Source: Acidovorax sp. NCPPB 3576
Lineage (GTDB): Bacteria > Pseudomonadota > Gammaproteobacteria > Burkholderiales > Burkholderiaceae_C
Direction of reading: 5' to 3'
DNA: 64,000 bases
Assembly (NCBI RefSeq): GCF_028473605.1
Contig: NZ_CP097267.1
Span: forward strand, 1,666,501-1,730,500
Shown here: positions 28,846 through 37,083 of the stretch, in pieces
Layout of the letters: every line of letters starts with the position of its first letter
Position numbering within the stretch: the first letter of the stretch is position 1
Program-made: the position numbers and the translations under genes
Notes under the pieces: model-generated
Database searches by the model: none
What the model saw: the letters and a program-made list of their open reading frames with translations, nothing else
Told to the model about the DNA's origin: nothing

Positions 28846-29913
28846 ATGAAAAACCTGCAAGACGTCACCGAGCGCATCTGCGAACTCAAGGGCAGCCTCA
28901 TCGCCATCGACGCGCTGCTGCCGGCCCTGCTCGATGCCCTGCCGCCCGGGGCGCACGGCACCCTGGCGCGGTCGTTCGACGCCCACGTCGAGGCGGCCCG
29001 GACCGTGATGCTCCATGCCCCCATCTCCGACCATGTGCTGTCCACCTTCGAGCGCGATGCCGCCCGCATGCACGGCGTGATCGCCGCGCTGGCCGGCACG
29101 CCGGCGCCTCCGGCCGACTCCGAGCCCGAGCCCGTGGCGCAGTCCCCGGCTTCGGCCACCGAATCCGTGCTGCTCACCACCACGCGCATCAGCACGTTCG
29201 ACGGGCCGCGCTCGCTGACGGGGGCGAGCGGGTTCTTCTTTCGGCGCGACGGGCGGCTTTTCCTGGTGACGAGCCGGCATGTGCTGGCCGACGCGCCCAG
29301 CGCCCATTTTCCGGACCGCATCGAAATCGATCTGCACCTGCACCCGCAGGACCTCACGCGCGTCGCCGTGTTCTCGCTGCTGCTGTACCGCGACGGGCTG
29401 GGCCTGTGGCGCCAGGCGGTGGACAGCGGGGGCGAGGTGGACGTGGCCGCGATCGAGATCGACATCGCCCGCCTGCCCGAGGGCTGCGTCTTCGAGGCGT
29501 TCGACGCCAGCCATCTGCAAGCCGCGGGCGATCCGCCCCAGGTCGGCGATGCGCTGGTCGTGATCGGGTTCCCGCTGGGGTTTCACGACACGGTGCACCG
29601 CCTGCCCGTGGTGCGCGCGGCTTCGGTGGCCTCGGCCTACGGGGTGCGGTTCCAGCAGCAGGGCTATTTCCTGACCGATGCCCGCACCCACCGCGGCAGC
29701 AGCGGCGCCCCGGTGCTGCGCCGGCGCGCTGGCGCGGGCCCGGCGCCGCTGCCGTGGCAACTGCTGGGCGTGCACTCCACGCGCATGGACATGAGCACCC
29801 GCGATCTGGTGCAGGACGAATCGCTGGGCCTGAACTGCGCCTGGTATGCCGACGTGCTGATGGCGCTCACCGGGCCGGGCCCGGCGGGGGCTTCGCCCGT
29901 TGCGGCCTCCTGA
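28846..29913 (+). CDS. Trypsin-like serine protease with N-terminal helical region
   Basis: 355 residues without an obvious signal peptide. Residues 1-110 look alpha-helical and are unassigned; a Pro/Glu/Ser linker follows; residues about 120-345 form a chymotrypsin-like domain with the triad His145 (TSRHVLAD), Asp199 (GGEVDVAAIEI) and Ser286 (HRGSSGAPV). The substrate is unknown. Lack of an export signal suggests a cytoplasmic role, unusual for this fold; some cytoplasmic trypsin-like proteins act in defence or stress systems, but no partner gene is seen here. It may be read through from the cold-shock gene only if the terminator leaks. Confidence 0.82.
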   Translation: MKNLQDVTERICELKGSLIAIDALLPALLDALPPGAHGTLARSFDAHVEAARTVMLHAPISDHVLSTFERDAARMHGVIAALAGTPAPPADSEPEPVAQSPASATESVLLTTTRISTFDGPRSLTGASGFFFRRDGRLFLVTSRHVLADAPSAHFPDRIEIDLHLHPQDLTRVAVFSLLLYRDGLGLWRQAVDSGGEVDVAAIEIDIARLPEGCVFEAFDASHLQAAGDPPQVGDALVVIGFPLGFHDTVHRLPVVRAASVASAYGVRFQQQGYFLTDARTHRGSSGAPVLRRRAGAGPAPLPWQLLGVHSTRMDMSTRDLVQDESLGLNCAWYADVLMALTGPGPAGASPVAAS

Positions 29914-30253
29914 TCCAGGGCGCGCGGAACGGCGCATCGCAGCCCTGCCGGGGGTGGCGGGCCTGCAACGCATTGGCCACCGGGCGGGCCCCCCGCATGG
30001 GCGCCCAAGGCGGCCCGGCTTTGTTTTGCTATTAAATTAATAGCGATATGCCCTGGTTTTTATTGCGGCAGAGGCCTAAAACACCATGAATTCTGCGAGC
30101 GCCGCCACCGCGACCTCCCGTCCGGCCGCGCTTGTGCTGCACTGCGTTGTGGCCTACCGTGTGTTCTCCAAAAGGGCTGCAGCCTGGGCGCCACGGATTC
30201 GATCCCCGAGTTCCGGGCGGTGCGCTCGCCAGCCCCCCGAAGAAAGTGCGCAT
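29914..30253. other. Intergenic region holding repeat copy 3
   Basis: About 340 bases. It contains the repeat copy at 30025-30070 and an open frame from an ATG at 30086 that runs into the next gene but has no ribosome site and low-quality composition. The stretch around 30190-30225 superficially resembles a tRNA T-arm but no tRNA fold could be built. Confidence 0.45.
30025..30070 (+). repeat. Intergenic repeat, copy 3
   Basis: TTTGCTATTAAATTAATAGC is the best palindromic head of the five (GCTATTaAATtAATAGC), then GATATGCCCTGGTTTTTATTGC. The tail is shorter and more diverged than in copies 4 and 5. Confidence 0.75.
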
Positions 30254-30550
30254 ATGAACGTTGTGTTCCTGGGCAAGGTGGCAGAACAGCCCCTTCCCTT
30301 CACCACCTCCGACCCCGAGGAAGTTCAGCATTTCGAGCTGCTGCGCTCCGCTGGCCTGCTGACCGGCACCACCTCGGCCGAGCAGGAGGGCGGTCCGGTG
30401 AGCGCCCAGATCACGGGCTTCACCGCGGAAGGCCGTGCGATGCTGGCGCTGGATGTGCAATTGCAACGCATGCACCTGCGCGGCCTGCTGCGCCGGCTTT
30501 CCCTGGCCGCCGGTGGCGGATTCCCGGGCAGGGCCACGGCATCGCGGTGA
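30254..30550 (+). CDS. Uncharacterised 98-residue protein
   Basis: Begins MNVVFLGKVAEQPLPFTTSD and continues with DPEEVQHFELLRSAGLLTG, ending in an Arg/Leu-rich helix (QRMHLRGLLRRLS). Acidic, soluble-looking N-terminal half; no recognised domain, no signal peptide and no membrane span. ATG 30254 follows a purine stretch (GAAGAAAG, 30238-30245). Composition is that of a real gene and the residues are not repetitive. The function cannot be inferred; the LexA box lies 41 bases after its stop and belongs to the next gene. Confidence 0.6.
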   Translation: MNVVFLGKVAEQPLPFTTSDPEEVQHFELLRSAGLLTGTTSAEQEGGPVSAQITGFTAEGRAMLALDVQLQRMHLRGLLRRLSLAAGGGFPGRATASR

Positions 30551-30591
30551 CCTCCCCGCCGGAAGACGGCAGAGGCGAACGGCGCTAATAT

Positions 30592-30607
30592 CTGTGTTTA
30601 TATACAG
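30592..30607. promoter_or_regulatory. LexA (SOS) box
   Basis: CTGTGTTTATATACAG fits CTGT-N8-ACAG with an AT-rich core. It is 71 bases upstream of ATG 30679 of the radical SAM gene (or 8 bases upstream of an in-frame TTG at 30616), the usual range for SOS control. Confidence 0.75.
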
Positions 30608-30678
30608 TTTTTTGCTTGCCGCAGGCGCGCGTTGAACGGGCGCCATGCGCGGCCAAGCCCGCAGCCAAGGCGCCGTCC

Positions 30679-31788
30679 ATGTCCGAATTCCAGATCCCAC
30701 TGCACGCCATCAAGGGGCGGGGCGCCGCGACGCAGATCCCGCACCGTTTCCTGCGCGATGCGCGCGACGCCTTCGACGATGGCTGGACCGAGCCCGGCGA
30801 ATGGCCCGACGCCCCCGAACCACAGGCCACGCGGGTGGTGCTGGAGACCGCGCGCAGCGCCATCTGCGCCAACGACTCGCCGGACATCTTCTTCGACCAC
30901 TCGGTCAACCCGTACCGCGGCTGCGAGCACGGCTGCATCTACTGCTATGCGCGGCCCACGCACAGCTACCTGAACCTGTCGCCGGGGCTCGACTTCGAGA
31001 CGCAGATCATCGCCAAGCACAACATCGCCGAGGTGCTGCGCGGCGAGCTGGCCCGGCCCGGGCATGTGCCGCAGCTGCTCAACATCGGATCGGCCACCGA
31101 CTGCTACCAGCCCGTGGAGCGCGAGCTGCGCCTGACGCGCGGCCTGATCGAAGTGCTGGGCGAGGCCCGCTACCCGTTTTCGGTCATCACCAAATCGAGC
31201 GGAGTGGAGCGCGATCTCGACCTGCTCGCGCCCCTGGCGCGCGACCGCCTGGCCGCCGCCTACGTGACCATCACCACGCTGGACGCCGCGCTCGCCCGCC
31301 GCCTGGAGCCGCGCGCCGCCGCCCCGCACCGGCGCCTGCGCACCATCCGCGCGCTGGCCGACGCCGGCGTGCCCGTGGGCGTGAGCGTGGCGCCGCAGAT
31401 TCCGTTCATCACCGAAGACATGGAGCAGGTGCTGGAGGCCGCGCGCGATGCCGGCGCCACGACCGCCTTCTACACCGTGGTGCGCCTGCCCTGGGAGGTG
31501 GCGCCGCTCATGCGCGAGTGGCTGGCGCTGCACTACCCGCAGCGCGCGGCGCGCGTGATGGCCCGCATCCAGGACCTGCACGGCCTGAGCGCCGAGGCCC
31601 GCGCGGCGGGCAAGAGCTACCACAGCGACTTCGCCACGCGCATGAAGGGCACGGGCCTGTGGGCCGACCTGGTGCGCCAGCGGTTCGCCACCGCGTGCCG
31701 GCGCCTGGGCCTGAACCGCCAGCGCGTGGAGCTGGACCTGTCGCAGTACCGGCCCGGGCTGGCGCGGGGGCAGGGCAGCCTGTTTTGA
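30679..31788 (+). CDS. PA0069-family radical SAM protein (spore photoproduct lyase-like)
   Basis: 369 residues. The radical SAM cluster CxxxCxxC is Cys82, Cys86 and Cys89 in RGCEHGCIYCYARPTHSYL. The downstream text (NIGSATDCYQPVERELRLTR, VITKSSGVERDLDLL, VPVGVSVAPQIPFITED) is typical of the PA0069/Rv2578c family, distant relatives of the DNA repair enzyme SplB. It would bind a [4Fe-4S] cluster and cleave S-adenosylmethionine; the substrate is unknown. A LexA box upstream supports a DNA-damage role. I recall PA0069 being listed as LexA-controlled in Pseudomonas aeruginosa. The start at 30679 was chosen for the MSEF... beginning; TTG 30616 would add 21 residues. Confidence 0.92.
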   Translation: MSEFQIPLHAIKGRGAATQIPHRFLRDARDAFDDGWTEPGEWPDAPEPQATRVVLETARSAICANDSPDIFFDHSVNPYRGCEHGCIYCYARPTHSYLNLSPGLDFETQIIAKHNIAEVLRGELARPGHVPQLLNIGSATDCYQPVERELRLTRGLIEVLGEARYPFSVITKSSGVERDLDLLAPLARDRLAAAYVTITTLDAALARRLEPRAAAPHRRLRTIRALADAGVPVGVSVAPQIPFITEDMEQVLEAARDAGATTAFYTVVRLPWEVAPLMREWLALHYPQRAARVMARIQDLHGLSAEARAAGKSYHSDFATRMKGTGLWADLVRQRFATACRRLGLNRQRVELDLSQYRPGLARGQGSLF

Positions 31789-31994
31789 GACCGTGGGGAG
31801 CGGCGCGGCCGGGTGGGCTGCAAACAATCTTTCGCCAAGCGCCGGACAACGCAACTTGCTGCTGTCGCCGGCCCCCGCTTCAGTGCCACGCAGGGCGACG
31901 GCGGTTCTAAGCTCGGCGGTGAATGTTCTGTGGCCGCTGCAGGTTCCTGCCGTGGCCAGCCTTCCGCCGTTTCCTGCTGTCTGGAGTGCGACCC

Positions 31995-32693
31995 ATGGCC
32001 TTGCGTGATTTCAAAGTGCTGACCTTCGACGTGGTCGGCACCCTCATCGATTTCGAGGGCGGCATGCTCGCCTATCTGCGCCGGGCCGTGCCCGGCAGCC
32101 CCGTGACCGACGAGGCGTTCCTCGCGGCCTACCGCGCCGCGCGCAAGAGCGGCGACACCTGGGCCTATCCCGACGATCTGGAGCGCTGCTGGCATGCGAT
32201 CGCGCCGTCGCTGGGCCTGCCCGACAGCGAGGCGCTGGCGCGCGGCCTGCGCGACTCGGTGGCCGACTGGCCGGCGTTCCCCGACTCGGTACAGGCGCTG
32301 CAGCGCCTGCGCGGGCATTTCAAGCTGGTGACGATGACCAACGCCCAGGCCTGGGCGCTGGAGCACTTCCAGAAAGCCCTGGGCTCGCCCTTCGACCTGC
32401 TGCTCAGTTGCGACGACGCCTTGTGCGAGAAGCCCGACGCGCGCTACTTCGCCTATGCCCGCGGCCGCTACGAGGGCGCCTGGGGCTACCGGCAGGCCGA
32501 CAACCTGCACGTGGCGCAGAGCCAGTACCACGACATCGGCATCTCCAAGCGGCTGGGCATCACCACCTGCTGGATCGAACGGCGGCACGGCATGAAGGAC
32601 TCGGGCGGCACCATCGAATCCGAGCACACCGTGCCGGACTACCACTTCCACACGCTGGCCCAGCTGGCCGACGCGGTGGAGGCGGGGCAATGA
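31995..32693 (+). CDS. HAD-superfamily hydrolase (haloacid dehalogenase type II-like)
   Basis: 232 residues of the HAD-IA group. Motif I is LTFDVVGTLIDF with the nucleophile Asp, motif II is VTMTNAQ, then KPDARYF and the late acidic motif NLHVAQSQYHDIG. It differs from classical phosphatases by lacking the second Asp of DxD, as in 2-haloacid dehalogenases, so it may be a dehalogenase-like or other hydrolase. ATG 31995 follows GGAG at 31983. The next gene starts inside its stop codon (ATGA), so the two are co-translated. Confidence 0.85.
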   Translation: MALRDFKVLTFDVVGTLIDFEGGMLAYLRRAVPGSPVTDEAFLAAYRAARKSGDTWAYPDDLERCWHAIAPSLGLPDSEALARGLRDSVADWPAFPDSVQALQRLRGHFKLVTMTNAQAWALEHFQKALGSPFDLLLSCDDALCEKPDARYFAYARGRYEGAWGYRQADNLHVAQSQYHDIGISKRLGITTCWIERRHGMKDSGGTIESEHTVPDYHFHTLAQLADAVEAGQ

Positions 32694-33910
32694 GCCTGGA
32701 AGGCCACGAGCGCTTGCCGGCGCTGGAGGGCCTGGAGCGCATCGCCCGGCCGGTGGCCGACCTGCTGCCCGAACTCGTCGCGCTGCGGCGCGACCTGCAC
32801 GCGCACCCCGAGCTGGCTTTTCAGGAGCGGCGCACGGCCGGCATCGTGGCGCAGTCGCTGCGGCTGCTCGGCCTGGAGGTGCACGAAGGCATCGGCGGCA
32901 CGGGCGTGGTCGGCACGCTGCGCTGCGGCAGCGGCCACCGCAGCGTGGGCCTGCGCGCCGACATGGATGCGCTGCCCATGGTGGAACTGGGCACGGCGGC
33001 CCACGCCAGCCGCCACCCGGGCGCGCACCACGGCTGCGGGCACGACGGCCACACCAGCATGCTGATCGGCGCGGCGCGCCAGCTGGCGCGCACGCGCGGG
33101 TGGGGCGGCACCGTGCACTTCATCTTCCAGCCCGCCGAGGAAGGCCAGGGCGGCGCGCGCAAGATGATCGAGGACGGCCTGTTCGAGCGCTTTCCTTGCG
33201 ACAGCGTCTATGCGCTGCACAACTGGCCCGACCTGCCGCTGGGCCAGGCCCAGACTCGGCCCGGGCCCATCATGGCTGCGGCCGACCGCTTCGACATCGC
33301 CGTGCGCGGGCGCGGCGGCCATGCCGCGCAGCCGCACCACACGCCCGATGCCATCCTGGCCGCGAGCCAGTTGGTGGCCCAGCTCAACACCATCGTGGCG
33401 CGCCGCATCGACCCAGGCGAGTCGGCCGTGCTGTCGGTCACGCGCATCGAGGGCGGCCACAGCCACAACGTGCTGCCGGCCGAGGTGCAGATCACCGGCA
33501 CGGTGCGCAGCTTCGACGCCGCATCGCAAGACCGCATCGAGGCCGCGCTGCGTGCCACCGCCGAGGGCATCGCCCTGGCCAGCGGCACGCAGGTGGACGT
33601 GACGTACCTGCGCTACTACCCCGCGACGGTGAACACCCCGGCCGAGGCGGATCTGGCACTGGAGGCCGCACGCGCCATCGGCCTGCAGGCCGGCGTGGCA
33701 CCGCGCGCCGCCTTCACCTCGGAAGACTTCGCCTTCATGCTGCAGCGCCGCCCGGGCGCCTACCTGTGGCTCGGCCAGGGCCGCGCCGAGCCCGGGCCCG
33801 ACGGCGAGCGCGCGCTGCACCACCCGTGCTACGACTTCAACGACGACGCGCTGCCGCTGGGCGTGCGCTGGTTCTGCGAGGTGGCGGCGCGCGCCTTGGC
33901 GCCCACCTGA
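32690..33910 (+). CDS. M20-family amidohydrolase (aminoacylase/hippurate hydrolase type)
   Basis: 406 residues. Metal-site pieces: RADMDALPM, HHGCGHDGHTSMLIGAA and FIFQPAEEGQGGARKM with the catalytic Glu; then the dimerisation domain with RGRGGHAAQPHHTPDAI, and SEDFAFMLQRRPGAYLWLGQG at the C-terminus. Such enzymes deacylate N-acyl amino acids or related amides in the cytoplasm. It overlaps the HAD gene by four bases (ATGA) and probably works on the same compound, which cannot be named. Confidence 0.93.
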   Translation: MSLEGHERLPALEGLERIARPVADLLPELVALRRDLHAHPELAFQERRTAGIVAQSLRLLGLEVHEGIGGTGVVGTLRCGSGHRSVGLRADMDALPMVELGTAAHASRHPGAHHGCGHDGHTSMLIGAARQLARTRGWGGTVHFIFQPAEEGQGGARKMIEDGLFERFPCDSVYALHNWPDLPLGQAQTRPGPIMAAADRFDIAVRGRGGHAAQPHHTPDAILAASQLVAQLNTIVARRIDPGESAVLSVTRIEGGHSHNVLPAEVQITGTVRSFDAASQDRIEAALRATAEGIALASGTQVDVTYLRYYPATVNTPAEADLALEAARAIGLQAGVAPRAAFTSEDFAFMLQRRPGAYLWLGQGRAEPGPDGERALHHPCYDFNDDALPLGVRWFCEVAARALAPT

Positions 33911-33990
33911 TGCGGGCGTGAAGCCTGGCATCGCCCCGGCGCCGCACTTTGATTCCTTCCATCCACTTCATCGACCAAAGCGACCATCCC

Positions 33991-34344
33991 ATGAGCATCA
34001 CCGTGCTGCGCCAGTCCGCCACCCTCGGCGGCTTCGAACACCAGGGCACGCCCGCCCGTCCGCTGACCCTGCCGCCGTGCGAGTTCAGCGGCATCGACGT
34101 CGATCTGCAGGGCGCGGGCGAGAACCGCTCGGGCCTGTGGGAATGCACGCCCGGCCGCTTCGAGCGCCAACTGGCCAATGCCGAGGTCATGCACATCCTG
34201 GCCGGGGCCTGCACCTTCACACCCACGGGCGGCGAGCCGCAGGCGATCCGCGCGGGCGACACGCTGTTCTTTCCGTCGAACACCACCGGCGAGTGGCATG
34301 TGACGCAAACGCTGCGCAAGGTGTTCGTGGTGCTGGCGGCGTAA
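33991..34344 (+). CDS. Cupin domain protein (DUF861 / cupin_3)
   Basis: 117 residues forming a single cupin barrel: LWECTPGRFERQLANAEVMHILAG, then GGEPQAIRAGDTLFFPSNTTGEWHV and TQTLRKVFVVL, the usual cupin_3 ending. Found often beside amine and amino-acid oxidase genes; function usually unassigned. It sits 80 bases after the M20 gene on the same strand. Confidence 0.85.
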   Translation: MSITVLRQSATLGGFEHQGTPARPLTLPPCEFSGIDVDLQGAGENRSGLWECTPGRFERQLANAEVMHILAGACTFTPTGGEPQAIRAGDTLFFPSNTTGEWHVTQTLRKVFVVLAA

Positions 34345-34365
34345 AGCCTCCATCGGCGCTGGCGC

Positions 34366-34800
34366 TCAGGGTCGTGCAGCTCCGTCGCCGTTCGGCGCGG
34401 GCAGCTTCGCGATCACCTTGATCTCGAACTGGAAGCCGTAGAGCCAGGTCACGCCCACGCCGGTCAGCGTGGGATGGGGCGCGTTGCCCCAGTACTCCGG
34501 CACGATGGCCCACACCGTCTCGAACGTCGATTCGGGATCGACGAGGAAGACCGTGACATCGACCACGTCGTCGAAGGTGCAGCCGGCGGCTTGCAGGATG
34601 GCGTTCAGGTGGTCGAACGCCAGCCGCACCTGCGCCGGCAGGTCGGGCTCGGGCGAGCCGTCCTCGCGGCTGCCGACCTGGCCCGACACGAAGAGAAAAC
34701 CGTTGGAGCGGACCGCTGGCGAATAGCGGTTGCGGTCGTAGAGCGCGCGGCGCCCGGGGGGAAAGACGACGTCGCGTTGGGGCGTGCTGGTGGAGTTCAT
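34366..34800 (-). CDS. RidA/YjgF/Rid-family deaminase
   Basis: 144 residues with the Rid-family features SPAVRSNGFLFVSGQVG, a central AFDHLNAILQAAGCTFDDVVDVTVFL, and a C-terminal TLTGVGVTWLYGFQFEIKVIAKLP. The usual C-terminal Arg-containing segment that contacts imine substrates (xVARxELP) is altered to GVTWLYGFQFEI, so it may be a Rid7-like member rather than a true RidA. These proteins hydrolyse reactive enamines/imines made by PLP enzymes and amine oxidases, which suits this catabolic region. Divergent from the LysR gene. Confidence 0.85.
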   Translation of the reverse strand: MNSTSTPQRDVVFPPGRRALYDRNRYSPAVRSNGFLFVSGQVGSREDGSPEPDLPAQVRLAFDHLNAILQAAGCTFDDVVDVTVFLVDPESTFETVWAIVPEYWGNAPHPTLTGVGVTWLYGFQFEIKVIAKLPAPNGDGAARP

Positions 34801-34895
34801 GAAGGGTTCATCGGGGCGAAGCCGCCCGGTGGTTGGCGATGAAGGCACTGTAGGCAGCGGCGTGCGGGGGATAAAGGGCCCAGTCCACCCATCAC

Positions 34896-34914
34896 TGTTT
34901 GTAGACTCCAAACA
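34896..34914. promoter_or_regulatory. Candidate LysR-type operator between divergent genes
   Basis: TGTTTG-TAGACTC-CAAACA is a perfect 6-bp inverted repeat with a 7-base spacer and fits the LysR pattern T-N11-A. It lies between the divergent Rid-family gene (start 34800) and the LysR gene (start 34974), the standard place for an autoregulatory site. Confidence 0.6.
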
Positions 34915-34920
34915 ATCCCT

Positions 34921-34958
<38 letters not shown>

Positions 34959-34973
34959 GAAAGCACAGCGCCC

Positions 34974-35900
34974 ATGGACCGTTTCGATGCAATGCAGGCC
35001 TTCGCCCGCGTGGTGGAGGCCGGCAGCTTCACCAAGGCGGCCGAGACCCTGCACATGAGCAAGACCACCGTGACCCAGCTCGTCCAGCAGCTGGAGGCGC
35101 GGCTGCGCGTGAAGCTGCTGAACCGCACGACCCGCAAGGTCAACGTCACCGCCGATGGCGCGGCCTATTACGAGCGGGTGGTGCGCCTGCTGGCCGACAT
35201 GGACGATGCCGAGGGCAGCCTGTCCAGCGCCTCCGCGCTGCCCCGGGGCCGCCTGCGGGTGGACGTGCCCAGCCCGCTGGCCCGCGCCATCCTGGTGCCG
35301 GCGCTGCCGGCCTTCCACGCCCGGTACCCGGACATCCAGATCGACATGGGCGTGAGCGACCGCATCGTGGACCTGATCGGCGAGAACGTGGACTGCGTGG
35401 TGCGCGGGGGCGAGCCCACCGATCCGTCCCTGGTCGCGCGGCGCGTGGGCGATCTGCAGCTGGGCGTGTATGCCGCGCCCGGCTACCTTGAGCGCGCGGG
35501 CACGCCGCTGCACCCGAACGAGCTGGAGAACTCGCACCACCGCACGGTGGGCTTTCTGTGGGCACGCACCGGCAAGGCCTTGCCGTACGCCATGCACCGC
35601 GAGGGCGAACGCCTGGCCGTGCAGGGCCGCCATGTGTTCTCGGTGGACGACGGCAACGCGTACCTGGCGGCCGGCGTGGCGGGCCTGGGCGTGCTGTGGC
35701 TGCCGGACTATCTGGCGCGCGAGCCCCTGGAGCGGGGCGAACTGGTGCGGCTGTTCCAGGACTGGCGCCTGGACCCGATGCCGCTGTACATCGCGTATGC
35801 GCCGCACCGGCACGTCAGCCCCCGGCTGCGCGTGTTCATCGAGTGGGTGGCCGGCCTCATGGAGCGGCATGCGCCCCTGGCCGGCCGGCCACGGGCGTGA
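34974..35900 (+). CDS. LysR-family transcriptional regulator
   Basis: 308 residues. The winged helix-turn-helix is at the N-terminus (FARVVEAGSFTKAAETLHMSK, then TTVTQLVQQLEARLRVKLLNRTTR), and the effector-binding domain carries the usual VRGGEPTDPSLVARR and AAGVAGLGVLWLPDYLA motifs. It belongs to the CrgA/DmlR-like group. Divergent from the Rid-family gene with a matching inverted repeat in between, so it probably controls that gene and itself; the inducer is unknown. No Shine-Dalgarno is visible because a GCCACC repeat occupies the leader. Confidence 0.92.
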   Translation: MDRFDAMQAFARVVEAGSFTKAAETLHMSKTTVTQLVQQLEARLRVKLLNRTTRKVNVTADGAAYYERVVRLLADMDDAEGSLSSASALPRGRLRVDVPSPLARAILVPALPAFHARYPDIQIDMGVSDRIVDLIGENVDCVVRGGEPTDPSLVARRVGDLQLGVYAAPGYLERAGTPLHPNELENSHHRTVGFLWARTGKALPYAMHREGERLAVQGRHVFSVDDGNAYLAAGVAGLGVLWLPDYLAREPLERGELVRLFQDWRLDPMPLYIAYAPHRHVSPRLRVFIEWVAGLMERHAPLAGRPRA

Positions 35901-35910
35901 CGCGGGCCTG

Positions 35911-37083
35911 TCAGGCGGCCTTCTGCGCCGGCTGCGGTGCCGCGAAGCGCCCGATGAAGTAGGGCGCCAGCGGGATCGATGTCTGGCCCGTGGCGATCAG
36001 TTCGGCCATGGTCTCGCCCACGCCGGGGCTGATGGCGAAGCCCTCGCCATTGAAGCCGAAGGCGTAGTGCAGCCCTTCCACCTTGGCGCTCGGCCCCATC
36101 ACCGGCTGCCAGTCGGGGGTGTAGCCCTCGATGCCGCTCCACACGCGGATCAGCTGCACGTGCTCGAACGCCGGCACGAAGCGGCGCAGCTCGCGCAACT
36201 GGCGCAGCACGTTGTCGGGCTTCACGTAGGCGCGGATGCGGTCGGCGTGCGCGGGCCCTTTCAGGCCGCCGCCGAAGACGATGTTGCCGCGCGCAATCTG
36301 CCGGAAGTACAGGCCCTCGGTCTCGATGGGGGACGACAGGCCAATGGACGGTCCGAGCGCATAGGGCAGGGGCTCGGTCACGCCCATCTGCGGGCCGCGG
36401 GCCTCCAGCGGCACGGGCTCGCCGAACTGTTCGGCCATGCGGTTGGACCAGGCGCCGCAGGCCACCAGCATCTGCGGGGCGCGAAAGCGCCGGCCATCGG
36501 CCGTGTGGGCGACGAAGCCGTTGGCGTCGCGCTCCACCTGCATCACCTCGGCATGCTCGACGATGTTCGCGCCCGCACGCCGCGCCGCGCGGGCAAACGC
36601 CGGGCCGGCCAGGCGGGGGTTGGCGTGGCCGTCCTGGGGCGAGTAGGAACCCGCCACCACGCCGGGCGCGAAGATGCCCCAGCGCTGGCGCAACTGCTCG
36701 GCGGTGAACAGCTGCAGGTCCAGCCCCAGGGGCTTGACGTCGTGCGCGTGCTTTTCGAGCACCGCGGCCTGCTTTTCGGTGTAGCACACGCGCAGGTGGC
36801 CGTAGGGCACGAACTCGGCGTCTTCGCCCAGCAGCGACCGGATGCGGCCCCACACGGCGCGCGCGCGGTTGGCCAGCGGCATCTGGTGCAGCTCGCGCCC
36901 CTGGCGGCGCACATTGCCGAAATTGGTGCCGCTGGCCTGGCGGCCCACCAGCTCGCGCTCCAGCAGCGTGATGGACAGGCCGTGCTGGCGCAGGAAGAAG
37001 GCCGTGGTGGTGCCCATCAGGCCACCGCCCAGCACCAGCACGTCGGTGTCGTACGCCGTGGCGTTCTGGCTGCCGTGGTTCAT
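35911..37083 (-). CDS. FAD-dependent amine dehydrogenase, beta (HcnC/OoxB/LhpB-type) subunit
   Basis: 390 residues of the glycine/D-amino-acid-oxidase fold. The N-terminal FAD motif is VLVLGGGLMGTTTAFFLRQHG and the C-terminal substrate/FAD region is YTPDWQPVMGPS...FGFNGEGFAISPGVGETMAELI. It is the catalytic FAD subunit of a three-subunit enzyme whose relatives are hydrogen cyanide synthase HcnC, opine oxidase OoxB and D-hydroxyproline dehydrogenase LhpB. The start overlaps the stop of the 470-residue subunit gene (ATGA), and the trio is ordered 2Fe-2S protein, BFD-type flavoprotein, FAD oxidase. Substrate unknown. Confidence 0.88.
   Translation of the reverse strand: MNHGSQNATAYDTDVLVLGGGLMGTTTAFFLRQHGLSITLLERELVGRQASGTNFGNVRRQGRELHQMPLANRARAVWGRIRSLLGEDAEFVPYGHLRVCYTEKQAAVLEKHAHDVKPLGLDLQLFTAEQLRQRWGIFAPGVVAGSYSPQDGHANPRLAGPAFARAARRAGANIVEHAEVMQVERDANGFVAHTADGRRFRAPQMLVACGAWSNRMAEQFGEPVPLEARGPQMGVTEPLPYALGPSIGLSSPIETEGLYFRQIARGNIVFGGGLKGPAHADRIRAYVKPDNVLRQLRELRRFVPAFEHVQLIRVWSGIEGYTPDWQPVMGPSAKVEGLHYAFGFNGEGFAISPGVGETMAELIATGQTSIPLAPYFIGRFAAPQPAQKAA

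Noticed and set aside
30190..30225. tRNA-like T-arm (GGATTCGATCCCC)
   Set aside because: No acceptor, D or anticodon stem can be built in the surrounding 80 bases and there is no CCA-compatible 3' end.
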